The position numbers and the translations under genes are program-made. From Candidatus Altimarinota bacterium (GTDB lineage: Bacteria > Patescibacteriota > Gracilibacteria > BD1-5 > UBA6164): a stretch of DNA of 9,072 bases. Below, piece after piece: positions 1 to 7,462 of this stretch. The first letter of the stretch is position 1; every line of letters starts with the position of its first letter. The stretch lies in NCBI GenBank assembly GCA_027062145.1, contig JAMOTX010000023.1:1-9072 (forward strand), given 5' to 3'. The notes under the pieces were generated by a model. The model was not told the origin of the DNA and ran no database searches. It saw only the letters and a program-made list of their open reading frames with translations.

Positions 1-307
1 CGTCTACTGATTCATTATCATTATTAGTGGTTCTTATTCTTATTTTATTTTGTGAACCTTCTAATGTTCAATATTCAATTGCATTATTATTTAATTCATC
101 GATGATTAATATAAATCTAGAAATATCTCTATGAGGAAATTTTAATTTATTTCAAATAATTTCAACAAAATCTCTTAAAATTTTTGCATTTTTAAAATCG
201 GCATCATAAATAAACTCTATATCTATATCATTATTATTTATATGATTTAATATAAAGTCCTCTTTGTTAAGGTCTTCCTTCAGATTATGTATATTTATAC
301 TATGCAT
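1..307 (-). CDS. RsbW/SpoIIAB-like HATPase (anti-sigma factor type), N-terminal part
   Basis: The gene runs off the left edge; 102 codons are visible. The ATG at 307 is fixed by an in-frame TAA two codons upstream. Residues 64-80 contain an N-box of the GHKL ATPase type (DELNNNAIEYG at 70-80), where the asparagine/glutamate face binds Mg-ATP. This sits after a helix resembling the HATPase_c_2 family of RsbW and SpoIIAB serine kinases, rather than a sensor kinase with a dimerisation domain. Two glycines, one inside the N-box (residue 80), are encoded by TGA. Known family members bind sigma factors or phosphorylate STAS antagonists, but no partner gene is visible here. The G-boxes lie beyond the edge, so the family call rests on the N-box and its context. 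Confidence 0.72.
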
Positions 308-338
308 TTTTTAGTAAAAATAATTATAATATAATAAT

Positions 339-367
339 ATATTATCATAAAGATAATAATTAATCAA
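339..367 (-). promoter_or_regulatory. Promoter of the RsbW-like gene
   Basis: On the minus strand TTGATT (367-362) lies 17 bases before TAATAT (344-339), which is preceded by TGA, giving an extended -10 (TGATAATAT). The predicted transcript starts about 25 bases before the ATG. The -35 overlaps the U-tract of the HU terminator. Confidence 0.5.
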
Positions 368-404
368 AAAAAAAGACCTAATTTTATAAAAAATTAAGTC
401 TTTT
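366..404 (-). terminator. Rho-independent terminator of the HU gene
   Basis: Bases 372-377 pair with 398-403, and after one mismatch 379-385 pair with 390-396, leaving a 4-base loop. On the minus strand the hairpin is followed by a run of nine T (374-366). It lies 22 bases past the HU stop. Confidence 0.85.
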
Positions 405-426
405 CTTGAGCAATATGATAACAAGA

Positions 427-699
427 TTATCTAACAGCTTCTTTAAGTGTTTTACCAGCTCTGAAAACAGGAGAATTCATAGCAGGAATTTTGATAGATT
501 CACCAGTTCTAGGATTAACCCCATTTCTAGCAGCTCTAGCAGATACTTTAAAAGCACCGAAACCAGTAATATTTACTTCGTTACCTGATTTTAATTCAGT
601 AGTAACAGTATCAATCATAGAAGATAATGTTTTAGAAACAGCATCTTGACTTAGACCTGCTGCAGCAGCAACAGCTTTAATAAAATCTTGTTTTTTCAT
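427..699 (-). CDS. hup: HU family DNA-binding protein
   Basis: This 90-residue protein has the standard HU length. The N-terminal helices (residues 1-40) form the dimer core. The signature GFGAFKV (46-52) leads into the arm region with R-x-A-R (55-58), then NPRTGE (62-67) and the DNA-intercalating IPAMNSPVF segment (71-79), ending GKTLKEAV. It would bend and compact DNA as a homodimer. It is monocistronic, with its own promoter and terminator. It is the only complete gene in the window with no in-frame TGA: all seven glycines use GGN codons. That fits a highly expressed gene avoiding the recoded codon, though seven residues is a small sample. There is no Shine-Dalgarno sequence before the ATG. 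HU and IHF cannot be fully separated on sequence, but the lone gene suggests HU. Confidence 0.97.
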   Translation of the reverse strand: MKKQDFIKAVAAAAGLSQDAVSKTLSSMIDTVTTELKSGNEVNITGFGAFKVSARAARNGVNPRTGESIKIPAMNSPVFRAGKTLKEAVR

Positions 700-733
700 A
701 ATAAAAAATTATTAATAAATATAAAACATCTAT

Positions 734-761
734 ATATTAGCAAACTTGAAAAATTATGCAA
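734..761 (-). promoter_or_regulatory. Promoter of the HU gene
   Basis: On the minus strand TTGCAT (761-756) is separated by 16 bases from TAATAT (739-734). A TGC directly before the -10 gives an extended element. Transcription would start near 727, leaving a leader of about 28 bases. Confidence 0.6.
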
Positions 762-801
762 ATTTTTTTTCGAGTTTTTTGCTATTTAAAGGGGTTTTTT
801 A

Positions 802-845
802 TAAAAAAATAATTAGAAATAGCTTAAGTAAGCCATTTCTAATTA
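802..845 (-). terminator. Terminator of the four-gene minor pilin operon
   Basis: A 36-base hairpin (810-845) has about 17 paired positions with one A/C mismatch and a 2-base apex. It is followed on the minus strand by a T-rich tract (809-802). The TAG stop of the last pilin gene (839-841) lies inside the first arm of the stem, so the hairpin begins before translation ends. Confidence 0.85.
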
Positions 846-1648
846 CTATATATTGAATACTTTTGTCTATTTAAAAATTGAGAATTATCTAATAATGTAC
901 TTAAATTTTGTTTATATTCACCTATTTCTCAAGAACTGATTATATTTGTTTTAGGTTTAGAGAAATAATCTCAATTAATTGAATTAATATTATATTCAAT
1001 TAAATTACTATTTCATGTGTTAAATAATATTAAATAATTTAAATCTGATCATAGTAGAAAATCATTAATACTTACTTCACTATATTGTAATTCATTTGAT
1101 AAACTTATTTTTTTCATTATTCAATCTGTATTTATTCAAGTTCATGTAATTCAGTTATTTTTTCAGATTATATTCCAACTAATATCATTTACATCTCCTG
1201 TTAAAATACTAAAATCATAATTATTTATTTTATGCTCTCATAAATCATCAATAAAGAACAATGGTATAATATCATAAGATAGTGGTTTAATTATTCAATC
1301 ATAGCTAGTTACTTTTGATCAAATATCATAAGATATAAATACATCCTTTTTTTTGTTAAATTTATTTATATCTATTGAATCTTCTCATAAAACTATAGAT
1401 TGGTTATTTATATCATGAGTTATCTTTGCATAATAACCATATCATTTTTCTTTAATTTTTAATAATGCTAATTCTTGTGATGATTCTGCTCAAGCATATG
1501 CTTTAATATTTTCTCACATTCACCTATTATCTTTCATTTCAGTTAAAATCATATTTAAAACTCATGTAGAAAGAACTAGCAATAATCAAATTATTACTAG
1601 AGATATAATTACGGAATATCATTTTTTTATATTATTTATATTTTTCAT
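839..1648 (-). CDS. Minor pilin of GspK/PilX type
   Basis: This 269-residue protein starts with KKG followed by a hydrophobic helix (residues 10-36) that resembles a class III signal anchor with cleavage after G10. Unlike the three pilins upstream it lacks the glutamate at mature position 5: residue 15 is isoleucine. That absence is typical of GspK and PilX, which sit at the pseudopilus tip. After the helix, AYAGAESSQELALLKI (50-65) matches the PilX-like pattern of an alanine-glutamate helix. The rest is a glycine- and asparagine-rich periplasmic or surface domain that I do not recognise. It starts 12 bases after the preceding stop and is last in the operon. Twenty of its 23 glycines are TGA. 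The role comes from the N-terminus and gene order; the C-terminal domain gives no independent support. Confidence 0.75.
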
Positions 1649-1660
1649 GTATATATGTGT

Positions 1661-2266
1661 TTAAAATGGTCTTTCACTAACAGTAGTTTGGAATATTATT
1701 TTACTTTGCTTTATTAAATCAGCCTTAACTCATTTTTTAACACTTGGTTGAGTTATAATAATCATTGTTAATTTTGGTACTTTATCTAGTGACAGATAAA
1801 ACTTTAAATCTCTTATAGAAACAAAACTATTAGTAAGTGGTCAACTATTAAGAGGATCTGATGATAATCTATATATAACACATCTTGTTTTTAATAAAGA
1901 ACAATCACTGCTATTAACTCTAATATAACTTCAAGTTGTAGGCTCTAATAATGCTAAATAATACTTATTTTCTGCTTTAGTATAAAGTCATGTTCCCTCT
2001 TTATATCTATTAGATCAAACAACTCTATCATAAGATTCTCACTTAATTGATGATAATCATTGTATTCAATAATTTCTAACATCTTCTGTTATCTGACTTG
2101 ATACATTTTTAAGATTTTCCTGCATTTTTCTATTTATTTCAGATTTCACTAAAATATCAGAACTTGTTATATATATCCAAATAACAGAAACTATAACCAT
2201 TGAAAAAATAGTAATTGAAACAACTACTTCTACTAATGTGAATGCTTTATTAATTATTTTTTTCAC
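1661..2266 (-). CDS. Type IV prepilin-like protein, GspJ/PilW type
   Basis: The 201-residue product begins MKKIINKA then FTLVEVVVSITIF: a short basic leader, cleavage before F9, and the glutamate at mature position 5 (E13) needed for assembly. The residue before the cut is alanine (GCA) instead of the usual glycine, which prepilin peptidases tolerate less well. GTG at 2266 is preferred because it gives a normal-length leader. TTG at 2299 in the same frame would add 11 residues and overlap the upstream gene by 16 bases. C122 and C129 could form a short disulfide loop. The C-terminal FQTTVSER segment (192-199) is a common ending of such prepilins. Eight of nine glycines are TGA. Assignment to GspJ/PilW rather than another minor pilin rests on its place in the H-I-J-K order. 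Confidence 0.82.
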
Positions 2267-2283
2267 AACTTTTACATTAAAAA

Positions 2284-2904
2284 TTATAATCTTTTCCAAT
2301 CAGTTAAAATAGATTTAACTTCAAATTCATGATATCATTTTTTATACCAAATAACCTTGGAATTAATAAGAAAAGAATTATCTATAGTTTCTACTATTCA
2401 TCATGAATTAAATTGTACAGGATTTATACTAATATACTTATAGAAAAAAGTTTCTTTATTTCATGAGCTTATACAATCATATGTATATCTATTATTTAAA
2501 TCTAAACATAGCTTATAATTTCTCATTTTATTATTTAATTTATCTTTCCCTTCTCAAAAATCTGATATTTTACTAATTTTAATAGGAAATATAGAAAGGT
2601 TTGAATAATCATTTTCTATTATATAATAACTTCCTTCTTCGAATTTATCAGTATCTAAATAGCTTGTACTATTAGGATTTAATAAATTATAAGGTTTAAG
2701 AACTGAATAATTACTATCACGTATATTTCTTACTAATTCAATTTGTTCGTTAGCTAAATTTGAAGCAATTATATAGTTTTCATTATAATCATTTATTCTT
2801 AAAGTAGATGAAATAATAGCAAAAATTCATACCATTCATAAACTAAATATAAAAATTCAAACTAAAACTTCTATTATTGAGAATCATTTTTTATTACTTT
2901 TCAT
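2284..2904 (-). CDS. Type IV prepilin-like protein, GspI/PilV type
   Basis: The 206-residue protein has a textbook class III leader: MKSNKKG then FSIIEVLVGIFIF, with G7 at -1 and E12 at mature position 5. The invariant -1 glycine is itself encoded by TGA, so the leader exists only under the UGA-glycine code. After the helix, the segment NLANEQIELVRNIRD (49-63) matches the alpha-helix pattern of PilV/GspI proteins. C133 and C144 could pair in the C-terminal domain. The start is three bases after the previous stop, so translation is probably coupled. In assembled systems GspI nucleates the tip complex with GspJ and GspK, which matches the next two genes. Nine of 11 glycines are TGA. Confidence 0.87.
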
Positions 2905-2907
2905 ATT

Positions 2908-3471
2908 TTAATAATCAATTACATTTGTATAAGTAAAATAAGAAATTTCTTTTTTTAAATTTCTACTAGTAGCTCATTTATAAGAAATATTTATATTTAT
3001 TTCATCTTCTGAAATAATACTTCTTACTCATCAATTCCAACTATAGTAATGTACTTTTCATGTTATTGCATCAAAAACAAAAAGTAGATTATCAAGTCAT
3101 TCTATTTCATCAAATTGTACTCCATTATCTAAAATAAGTGTTTTTATTTTTTTAATATCTGTATTTTCTATATATGAAATTGACCCTGTTGCGTAATTAT
3201 AAGGATAAGAGAAAACATTCGCTTCTCATTTTTTTAATCAATTTGAATCAAAATAAACACCGACTGAAACATTTCAATATTCTCAAACAGATCAATTAAT
3301 AGCCTTATTTCTAGATTCATATAAAATTTGAGTTATTTTACTTGCTGAATTTTTTAATTTAACTTTGTTTTTATAATAATTATAAGGAGCATAAGAAACT
3401 ACACTAACGATACCTATTATAGTAATAACAACTACTAATTCTATTAATGTAAAACCTTTCTTATTTTTCAT
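2908..3471 (-). CDS. Type IV prepilin-like protein, GspH/FimT type
   Basis: This 187-residue protein opens MKNKKG then FTLIELVVVITIIGIV, a canonical prepilin peptidase site with phenylalanine at +1 and glutamate at +5 (E11). The following helix contains ITQILYESRNKAI (46-58), close to the 'l...R..AI' pattern of GspH and FimT, where the helix enters the beta-rich domain. It is first in the H-I-J-K operon, and its ATG at 3471 is preceded only by an AT-rich leader without a Shine-Dalgarno sequence. Ten glycines are TGA and six GGN. GspH/FimT proteins join the minor pilin complex that primes assembly. It could instead be a major pilin, as first and clearest prepilin of the operon, but the helix pattern and operon order favour the minor role. 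Confidence 0.85.
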
Positions 3472-3517
3472 AAAATATGAGATGATTATTCAAAATATTT
3501 ATATGCATATAGAATAC

Positions 3518-3553
3518 AAAAAAAAACCAAAAATTCAAAAAATTTTTGGTTTT
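3518..3553 (-). terminator. Terminator of the pilN-pilO-pilC-like operon
   Basis: Bases 3541-3553 pair with 3522-3535 around a short loop, followed on the minus strand by a run of T (3527-3518). It lies 11 bases past the pilC stop and separates the platform genes from the minor pilin genes. The 46 bases from here to the GspH-like ATG must carry that operon's promoter if it is independent. I see only weak TATAAA-like candidates near 3500 and no convincing -35. Confidence 0.8.
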
Positions 3554-3564
3554 AAATTAATAAT

Positions 3565-4668
3565 CTAGATACTTTGAGTAACCTTTAGTATAGCTCAAAC
3601 AATTGCGAATGCAAACCACGTAACAAAGACTGCCGTTAATAGAATAGCAACTGGCTCTATCCATTTAGTTAAATTAATTAAAGAATAATCAACTTCTTTT
3701 CAATATTGCTTACTTAATTTAATAGATATAGCTTCAATATTTGCTGTTCTTTCTCATACTGATAACATTTGTAGATAATCAGCTGGAAAATATTCCTTAT
3801 TTGGATCAACATTTCTCATAGCTACTACGATTTGTTCTCATCATCCCACAATACTTCAAATCTCATCAAATAATCCTTCATATACAGTATTATTTGTTGA
3901 TTTTCATACTAATCTTAATGTTTTTAATATTGATACTCATGAACCAATTAAACTAGCTAATGTAGATGCAATATTAGATAATATGTAATTTTTGTATATT
4001 GTTCAAATCAGAGGTAATGAGAATAAAAATTCTTCAATATTTCTTCTTCAATTTACAGTATTTTTATATCAATAAATAAATAATATAAATGATGAAAAAC
4101 TTAAAAATAATAATCATAAATTATTTATAACAAAATCTGATGAAGCTATTAACAATCTAGTCGATAATGGTAGTTCTACTTCAGCATTTGCAAATAAATC
4201 TTGTAGTTCTGGTATTACAAATGTTAAAACAATAAATAATGCTAAAAATAAAAATAAAAATATTATAATTGGGTATGTTAATGCTCATTTAACTCTATTT
4301 CTTAAATCACTAACTTTTTTTAAGTCATCACTAATTTTCATCAAAGAAGCTGCCAATGTTCAAGTTGATTCTCAAGCTTCAATAATAGAAATTTCTGATT
4401 TTTCAAATACATCAGGTATATTTTTCATTGATTTTGAAAAAGAATCTCAAGATGATATATAAGTAATTAATTCTTTAATTTTAATTTTAAAATATGCACT
4501 CGTTATTTTTGATTCTACAGATTCTAAGGACTCAACAATAGATACCCCTCAGTCAAGCATAACTGATAAGTATTCATAAAAATTGTATTTATCTTTTAAT
4601 GAAACTGTTTTTAAAAAAATAATTTCATTATTATATATGTCTTTTTCTTCTATATTTTTATTTTCCAT
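3565..4668 (-). CDS. pilC: Type IV pilus assembly platform protein PilC/GspF
   Basis: This 367-residue inner-membrane protein has two T2SSF domains. The first (about 29-151) carries YLSVMLDGGVSIVESL, the AGESTG motif (98-103) and YP (132-133) entering the first membrane helix (about 131-152). A second helix spans about 183-201. The repeat domain (about 229-349) carries LASLIGSGVSILKTL, VGERTAN (304-310) and a final helix after EP (338-339). PilC is the platform that the motor ATPases turn to insert or remove pilins. It is slightly shorter than the usual 400 residues, with a reduced N-terminus. Seventeen of 21 glycines are TGA, including those in AGESTG and VGERT. It starts 35 bases after the PilO-like gene and ends the operon. 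Confidence 0.95.
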
Positions 4669-4703
4669 ATTTGTTTGTTAATTCTCTAAATTGAGAAGAT
4701 GAA

Positions 4704-5243
4704 TTATTTATGTAATACTTTTAATGGTACTGTAACAGTAAAATTTCAATTTATTTTCCCAAAAGGATAGTTAAAAGAATTTATAAAAAAGTTGTATTTA
4801 GATTTAGGTGAAGTTAAAAACAATAAAATAGTTTTTAGTTTTTCTTCATTTGGAATAATTAAAGTTAAGTTTATATCTGTTTGTTCAAAACCTATTTCAG
4901 TTTGTTTAGAGTTTAATATAGATATATTTTTAATAAGAACTACCCCATTTCTTCTATTTGTTTCTTCAATATATGAATACAAATAATCGACGATTTCATC
5001 TTCTTTAATACTTAATTGATATTTATCAATATTCTCAGAAGATTTATTTAACATAGTTTTTTTCTCATTTATTTCTGTTAATTTTTGTTTTTTTCCCTCT
5101 AATTCTATTTTATAACTTTCTTTTAAATCTGATTTTTCTTGAAAATTTAATATTTCATTTTTAGTTACTAAAACTAAAATAAAAAAAGTGATTAAAATTA
5201 TTAAATATGAAATAAACTTATTATTTTTTGTATTAATTGACAT
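4704..5243 (-). CDS. PilO-like inner-membrane pilus assembly protein
   Basis: The 179-residue protein has a short cytoplasmic N-terminus, one membrane helix (about 10-27), a charged coiled-coil (about 33-80) and a C-terminal alpha/beta domain (about 83-179). That architecture, plus its place between a PilN-like gene and pilC, matches PilO/GspM. Known PilO pairs with PilN and links the platform to the rest of the envelope complex. Sequence similarity is too weak to name it from motifs alone. It contains a single TGA codon (residue 166); a standard-code reading would stop there and lose 14 residues, including the last beta-strand (FTVTVPLKV). It lies 29 bases after the preceding gene. A swap of the PilN and PilO labels is possible. 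Confidence 0.7.
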
Positions 5244-5272
5244 AGTTTTTTATTATTATTTTAAATTATTTA

Positions 5273-5791
5273 TTATCCTTTTACTTTAAATTTTACAGAA
5301 AATTTCATTTTATCCATTCATTCTATTTGATTTACAAATCATAAATTAAATAGAGCTTCTGGATCTTTTCTATAATTTTTTAAAAAATCTCTGGTTTTTT
5401 GATAAGCAATAGCTTTATCATCAGAAATTATTTCAATTCTAGAACTTAATTCTAAATTATTAAAAGAAAAACCTGTGAATTTAACACTATATTTTGTTTC
5501 TATATATCTTAAATGATTAATATATTTTGGTATTTTATTCATTAATTTATAACCTCTAATTACATTATCATTTAGCTCTAATAAAGTAAAAATTTGAATT
5601 TTTTTATCTTTTTCAACCTCCTTTATATTAGAATCATACGAACTTATTTCCATTTTTATTTTTTCAATACTTGTTTCGATACTACTATTGTAAAAATGTA
5701 ACAATAAAGTAGATACTACTACAACTATTAAGAAAATTATACTAGTAAAATTCTTTTTTTGCTTTTTTGTAACAACATTTAATTCTTCCAT
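5273..5791 (-). CDS. PilN-like inner-membrane pilus assembly protein
   Basis: This 172-residue protein has a basic cytoplasmic N-terminus (KKQKKN at 9-14), a membrane helix (15-33), a coiled-coil (about 38-66) and a ferredoxin-like C-terminal domain. The C-terminus reads F-V-N-Q-I-E-G-M-D-K-M-K-F, the common PilN ending in which a glycine turn joins two strands. PilN recruits PilM through an N-terminal peptide in known systems. No clear PilM-binding motif is visible and no pilM gene is in the window. It is first in the operon, behind its own promoter. Two TGA codons (151 and 158) precede the true TAA, so standard annotation would cut 22 residues. Family assignment is by architecture and order. 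Confidence 0.7.
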
Positions 5792-5822
5792 AATTTATTT
5801 TATTAATTTTATATACATAAAT

Positions 5823-5851
5823 ATATTATCATATAATAGTTTTTTAAACAA
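5823..5851 (-). promoter_or_regulatory. Promoter of the pilN-pilO-pilC-like operon
   Basis: On the minus strand TTGTTT (5851-5846) lies 17 bases before TAATAT (5828-5823). TGA precedes the -10 to give TGATAATAT, the same extended -10 as at the RsbW-like gene. The leader would be about 25 bases. Confidence 0.5.
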
Positions 5852-5889
5852 AAAATAAGATTGACTTTACTATTAAAGTCAATCTTATT
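5846..5889 (-). terminator. Terminator of the VirB2-like pilin gene
   Basis: A perfect 16-bp stem (5854-5869 with 5874-5889) and a 4-base loop are followed on the minus strand by six T. It lies 11 bases past the stop. Its T-tract overlaps the -35 of the next promoter. Confidence 0.87.
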
Positions 5890-5900
5890 AATTATTTTAA

Positions 5901-6323
5901 TTATTTTTCTAAAGCAGTTGTAACAAATTTAATAATTGGTCAAGCCAAGAATATTATAATTATTCAAACAATTACATATAAAATCATAGTTTTTGATTTT
6001 TTTGCTTTTTCTTCATCACCAATTCAAGTAAGAAGATTAAATCAAGCATATATTATTAATATAACAGCTATTAGATATACAAAACCTAATAAATAACTTA
6101 CAATATTTTTGACATAAGTAGATGCATCACCATCTGTTTTTAAATTATTAATTTTTGTTGTTTCACTGATTCATTCATCAAGTCAACAGTCACCTCACTT
6201 ACAATAAGGGATTTCGTTCGTAGTATTATTAAATAATCCGTTTGCAGCATATGTGTTTCAAATAAATGAAAAAGAAGATACAGCGACAAAAACAAATAAT
6301 AACATTGATACAATATATTTCAT
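5901..6323 (-). CDS. Small two-helix TrbC/VirB2-like (T4SS_pilin type) membrane protein
   Basis: The 140-residue product has a signal peptide (residues 1-26, ending NTYA), a short exported loop with a cysteine pair (C41, C46), and two membrane helices (about 73-98 and 112-134). They are joined by a charged turn (GDEEKAKKSK at 102-111). The helix-turn-helix with A-G-F-x-x-x-T-G before the acidic turn and a valine/isoleucine-rich second helix is the pattern of the T4SS_pilin family common in Patescibacteria. TrbC and VirB2 form conjugative pili, but no other type IV secretion gene is here, so the role may be different. It is monocistronic. Eight glycines are TGA and five GGN. I am fairly sure of the fold and unsure of the function. 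Confidence 0.75.
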
Positions 6324-6356
6324 AAAGATATTTATTAAGTTTAAATTTATAACCTT

Positions 6357-6384
6357 ATTATAGAAAAAAATTCATTAAAATCAA
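6357..6384 (-). promoter_or_regulatory. Promoter of the VirB2-like pilin gene
   Basis: On the minus strand TTGATT (6384-6379) lies 16 bases before a consensus TATAAT (6362-6357). Transcription would begin near the edge of the inverted repeat at 6348, giving a leader of about 25 bases. Confidence 0.65.
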
Positions 6385-6398
6385 AAATAATATATAAT
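6371..6398 (+). promoter_or_regulatory. Promoter of the TraB/GumN-like gene
   Basis: A consensus TATAAT lies at 6393-6398, with a weak TTCATT 16 bases upstream (6371-6376). The start would fall close to the right copy of the inverted repeat. It interleaves with the minus-strand promoter, so the two may compete. Confidence 0.5.
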
Positions 6399-6429
6399 AA
6401 ACAAAATTTAAACTTAATAACAATTAAAA

Positions 6430-7452
6430 ATGAAAAACAAATTAATAATTACAAGTATTATATTATTAATATTTAACTGATTATTTTATTATATTGGATG
6501 AATAATATGAATATTAGAATTCATTTTTTCTTTATCAATTTATACAATTATTTTTTATTTTTTTCATATAATATGGGCAAAAGTAAGAAAAAAAGAAATA
6601 ATGGAATCATCAAAATTTATAAAATTATTCTTATATAAAGTAAGTATTTTATTAGTATTTACTACTACTTTTATATGATGATTATCATATTTATCTAATG
6701 AACTATATCCTGCACAAATGCCAGAATATACTATTTCAAATTGAGAAAAAGAAGTTAAATTTCAAGCAATGAGTCATATATGAAGTGAATCATTTTATAA
6801 AGAGGTTCAAAATAATTTAAAAAGATATAAAGAAAATTGATGAGTATATTTTTTCGAATGAGTAAAACCTTGAACCACTGAAAGTCACAATGATTTCAAT
6901 AAAGCTATTTGAATAACTTTTGATGAAGATTTATATAAAAATTTTTCAAAACTTTATTGATTAACCTTTCAAGATAATTCTATATTTCTTTGATTAATAA
7001 ATGATAAAGATTTTAATGTAGATATATGATTAGATCAAATCATGGTTTTATACAAATGAAAAACAAAAAATATTGAAAATAAGGATACAAATCCTCCTAT
7101 TGAAGCAAGTAAAGAAATAATAAAAACACTTTCTCAACTAAATGAAAAAGAATTAAAAATTTTGGTTTATATAAACCAAGCAGTACTAAATTTTATAATT
7201 TGAAGTAACCAAACACAATCATTTTTAAATGATAATTTTACAAACAAAGAACTTTTTGAAGTAATTTTAGATGAAAGAAATAAAGTAGTTGCAAATGAAG
7301 TAATAAATACTAAATATAATAAAATCTATATGACATATTGATTATTACATTTTAAATGAGTATTAGAATTACTTCAAAAAAATGATCCAAACTGGAAAAT
7401 AATTGAAACTAATTATTTATACCCAATAAAAAAACTAAGACCAAAATCTTAG
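6430..7452 (+). CDS. Membrane-anchored TraB/GumN-like protein
   Basis: The 340-residue protein has three predicted N-terminal membrane helices (about 5-27, 28-50 and 66-88), then a soluble domain. That domain shows TraB/TIKI/GumN hallmarks: AMSHIGSESFYKEV (113-126), a beta-strand ending in glutamate (FFEG, 141-144), DERN (281-284) and GLLHFKG (304-310). The second GxxH motif (G304, H307) is intact; the first has alanine in place of glycine (A113, H116). Related TIKI proteins are metal-dependent proteases, so these histidines and E143 are candidate metal ligands. Activity and substrate here are unknown. Nineteen of 20 glycines are TGA, the most extreme usage in the window. It is divergent from the VirB2-like gene and convergent with metK. 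The TAG stop lies inside the terminator stem. Confidence 0.72.
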
Positions 7453-7462
7453 TTTTTTATTA
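7426..7462. terminator. Bidirectional terminator between the TraB-like gene and metK
   Basis: A perfect 12-bp stem (7429-7440 with 7447-7458) and a 6-base loop have A-rich and T-rich flanks that give a U-tract on either strand. It overlaps the 3' end of the plus-strand gene and starts just past the metK stop; the two stop codons are 7 bases apart. Confidence 0.9.

Larger units (their letters stand above)
6332..6420. repeat. 17-bp perfect inverted repeat framing a divergent promoter region
   Basis: AAATTTAAACTTAATAA occurs at 6404-6420 on the plus strand and, reversed, at 6348-6332 on the minus strand, with 55 bases between. Each copy sits 8 or 9 bases before the ATG of its gene and 5 to 8 bases after a TATAAT -10. 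Both genes therefore probably start their transcripts with the same sequence. It could be a regulator's operator pair or a shared leader element. Confidence 0.8.

Noticed and set aside
406..588. Plus-strand open frame of 60 codons
   Set aside because: It is fully antisense to the HU gene, serine- and asparagine-rich without any recognisable domain, and is a by-product of HU codon use.
4792..4986. Plus-strand open frame of 64 codons
   Set aside because: It is antisense to the PilO-like gene and resembles no protein; the minus strand frame has the membrane helix and coiled-coil.
839..5791. Pseudogenes with many internal stops
   Set aside because: The apparent stops are all TGA and fall on conserved glycines, so the genes are intact under code 25.
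6332..6420. Terminal inverted repeats of a small insertion element
   Set aside because: The 55 bases between the arms hold two promoters and no coding sequence, no target duplication is seen, and each arm is placed precisely before a start codon.
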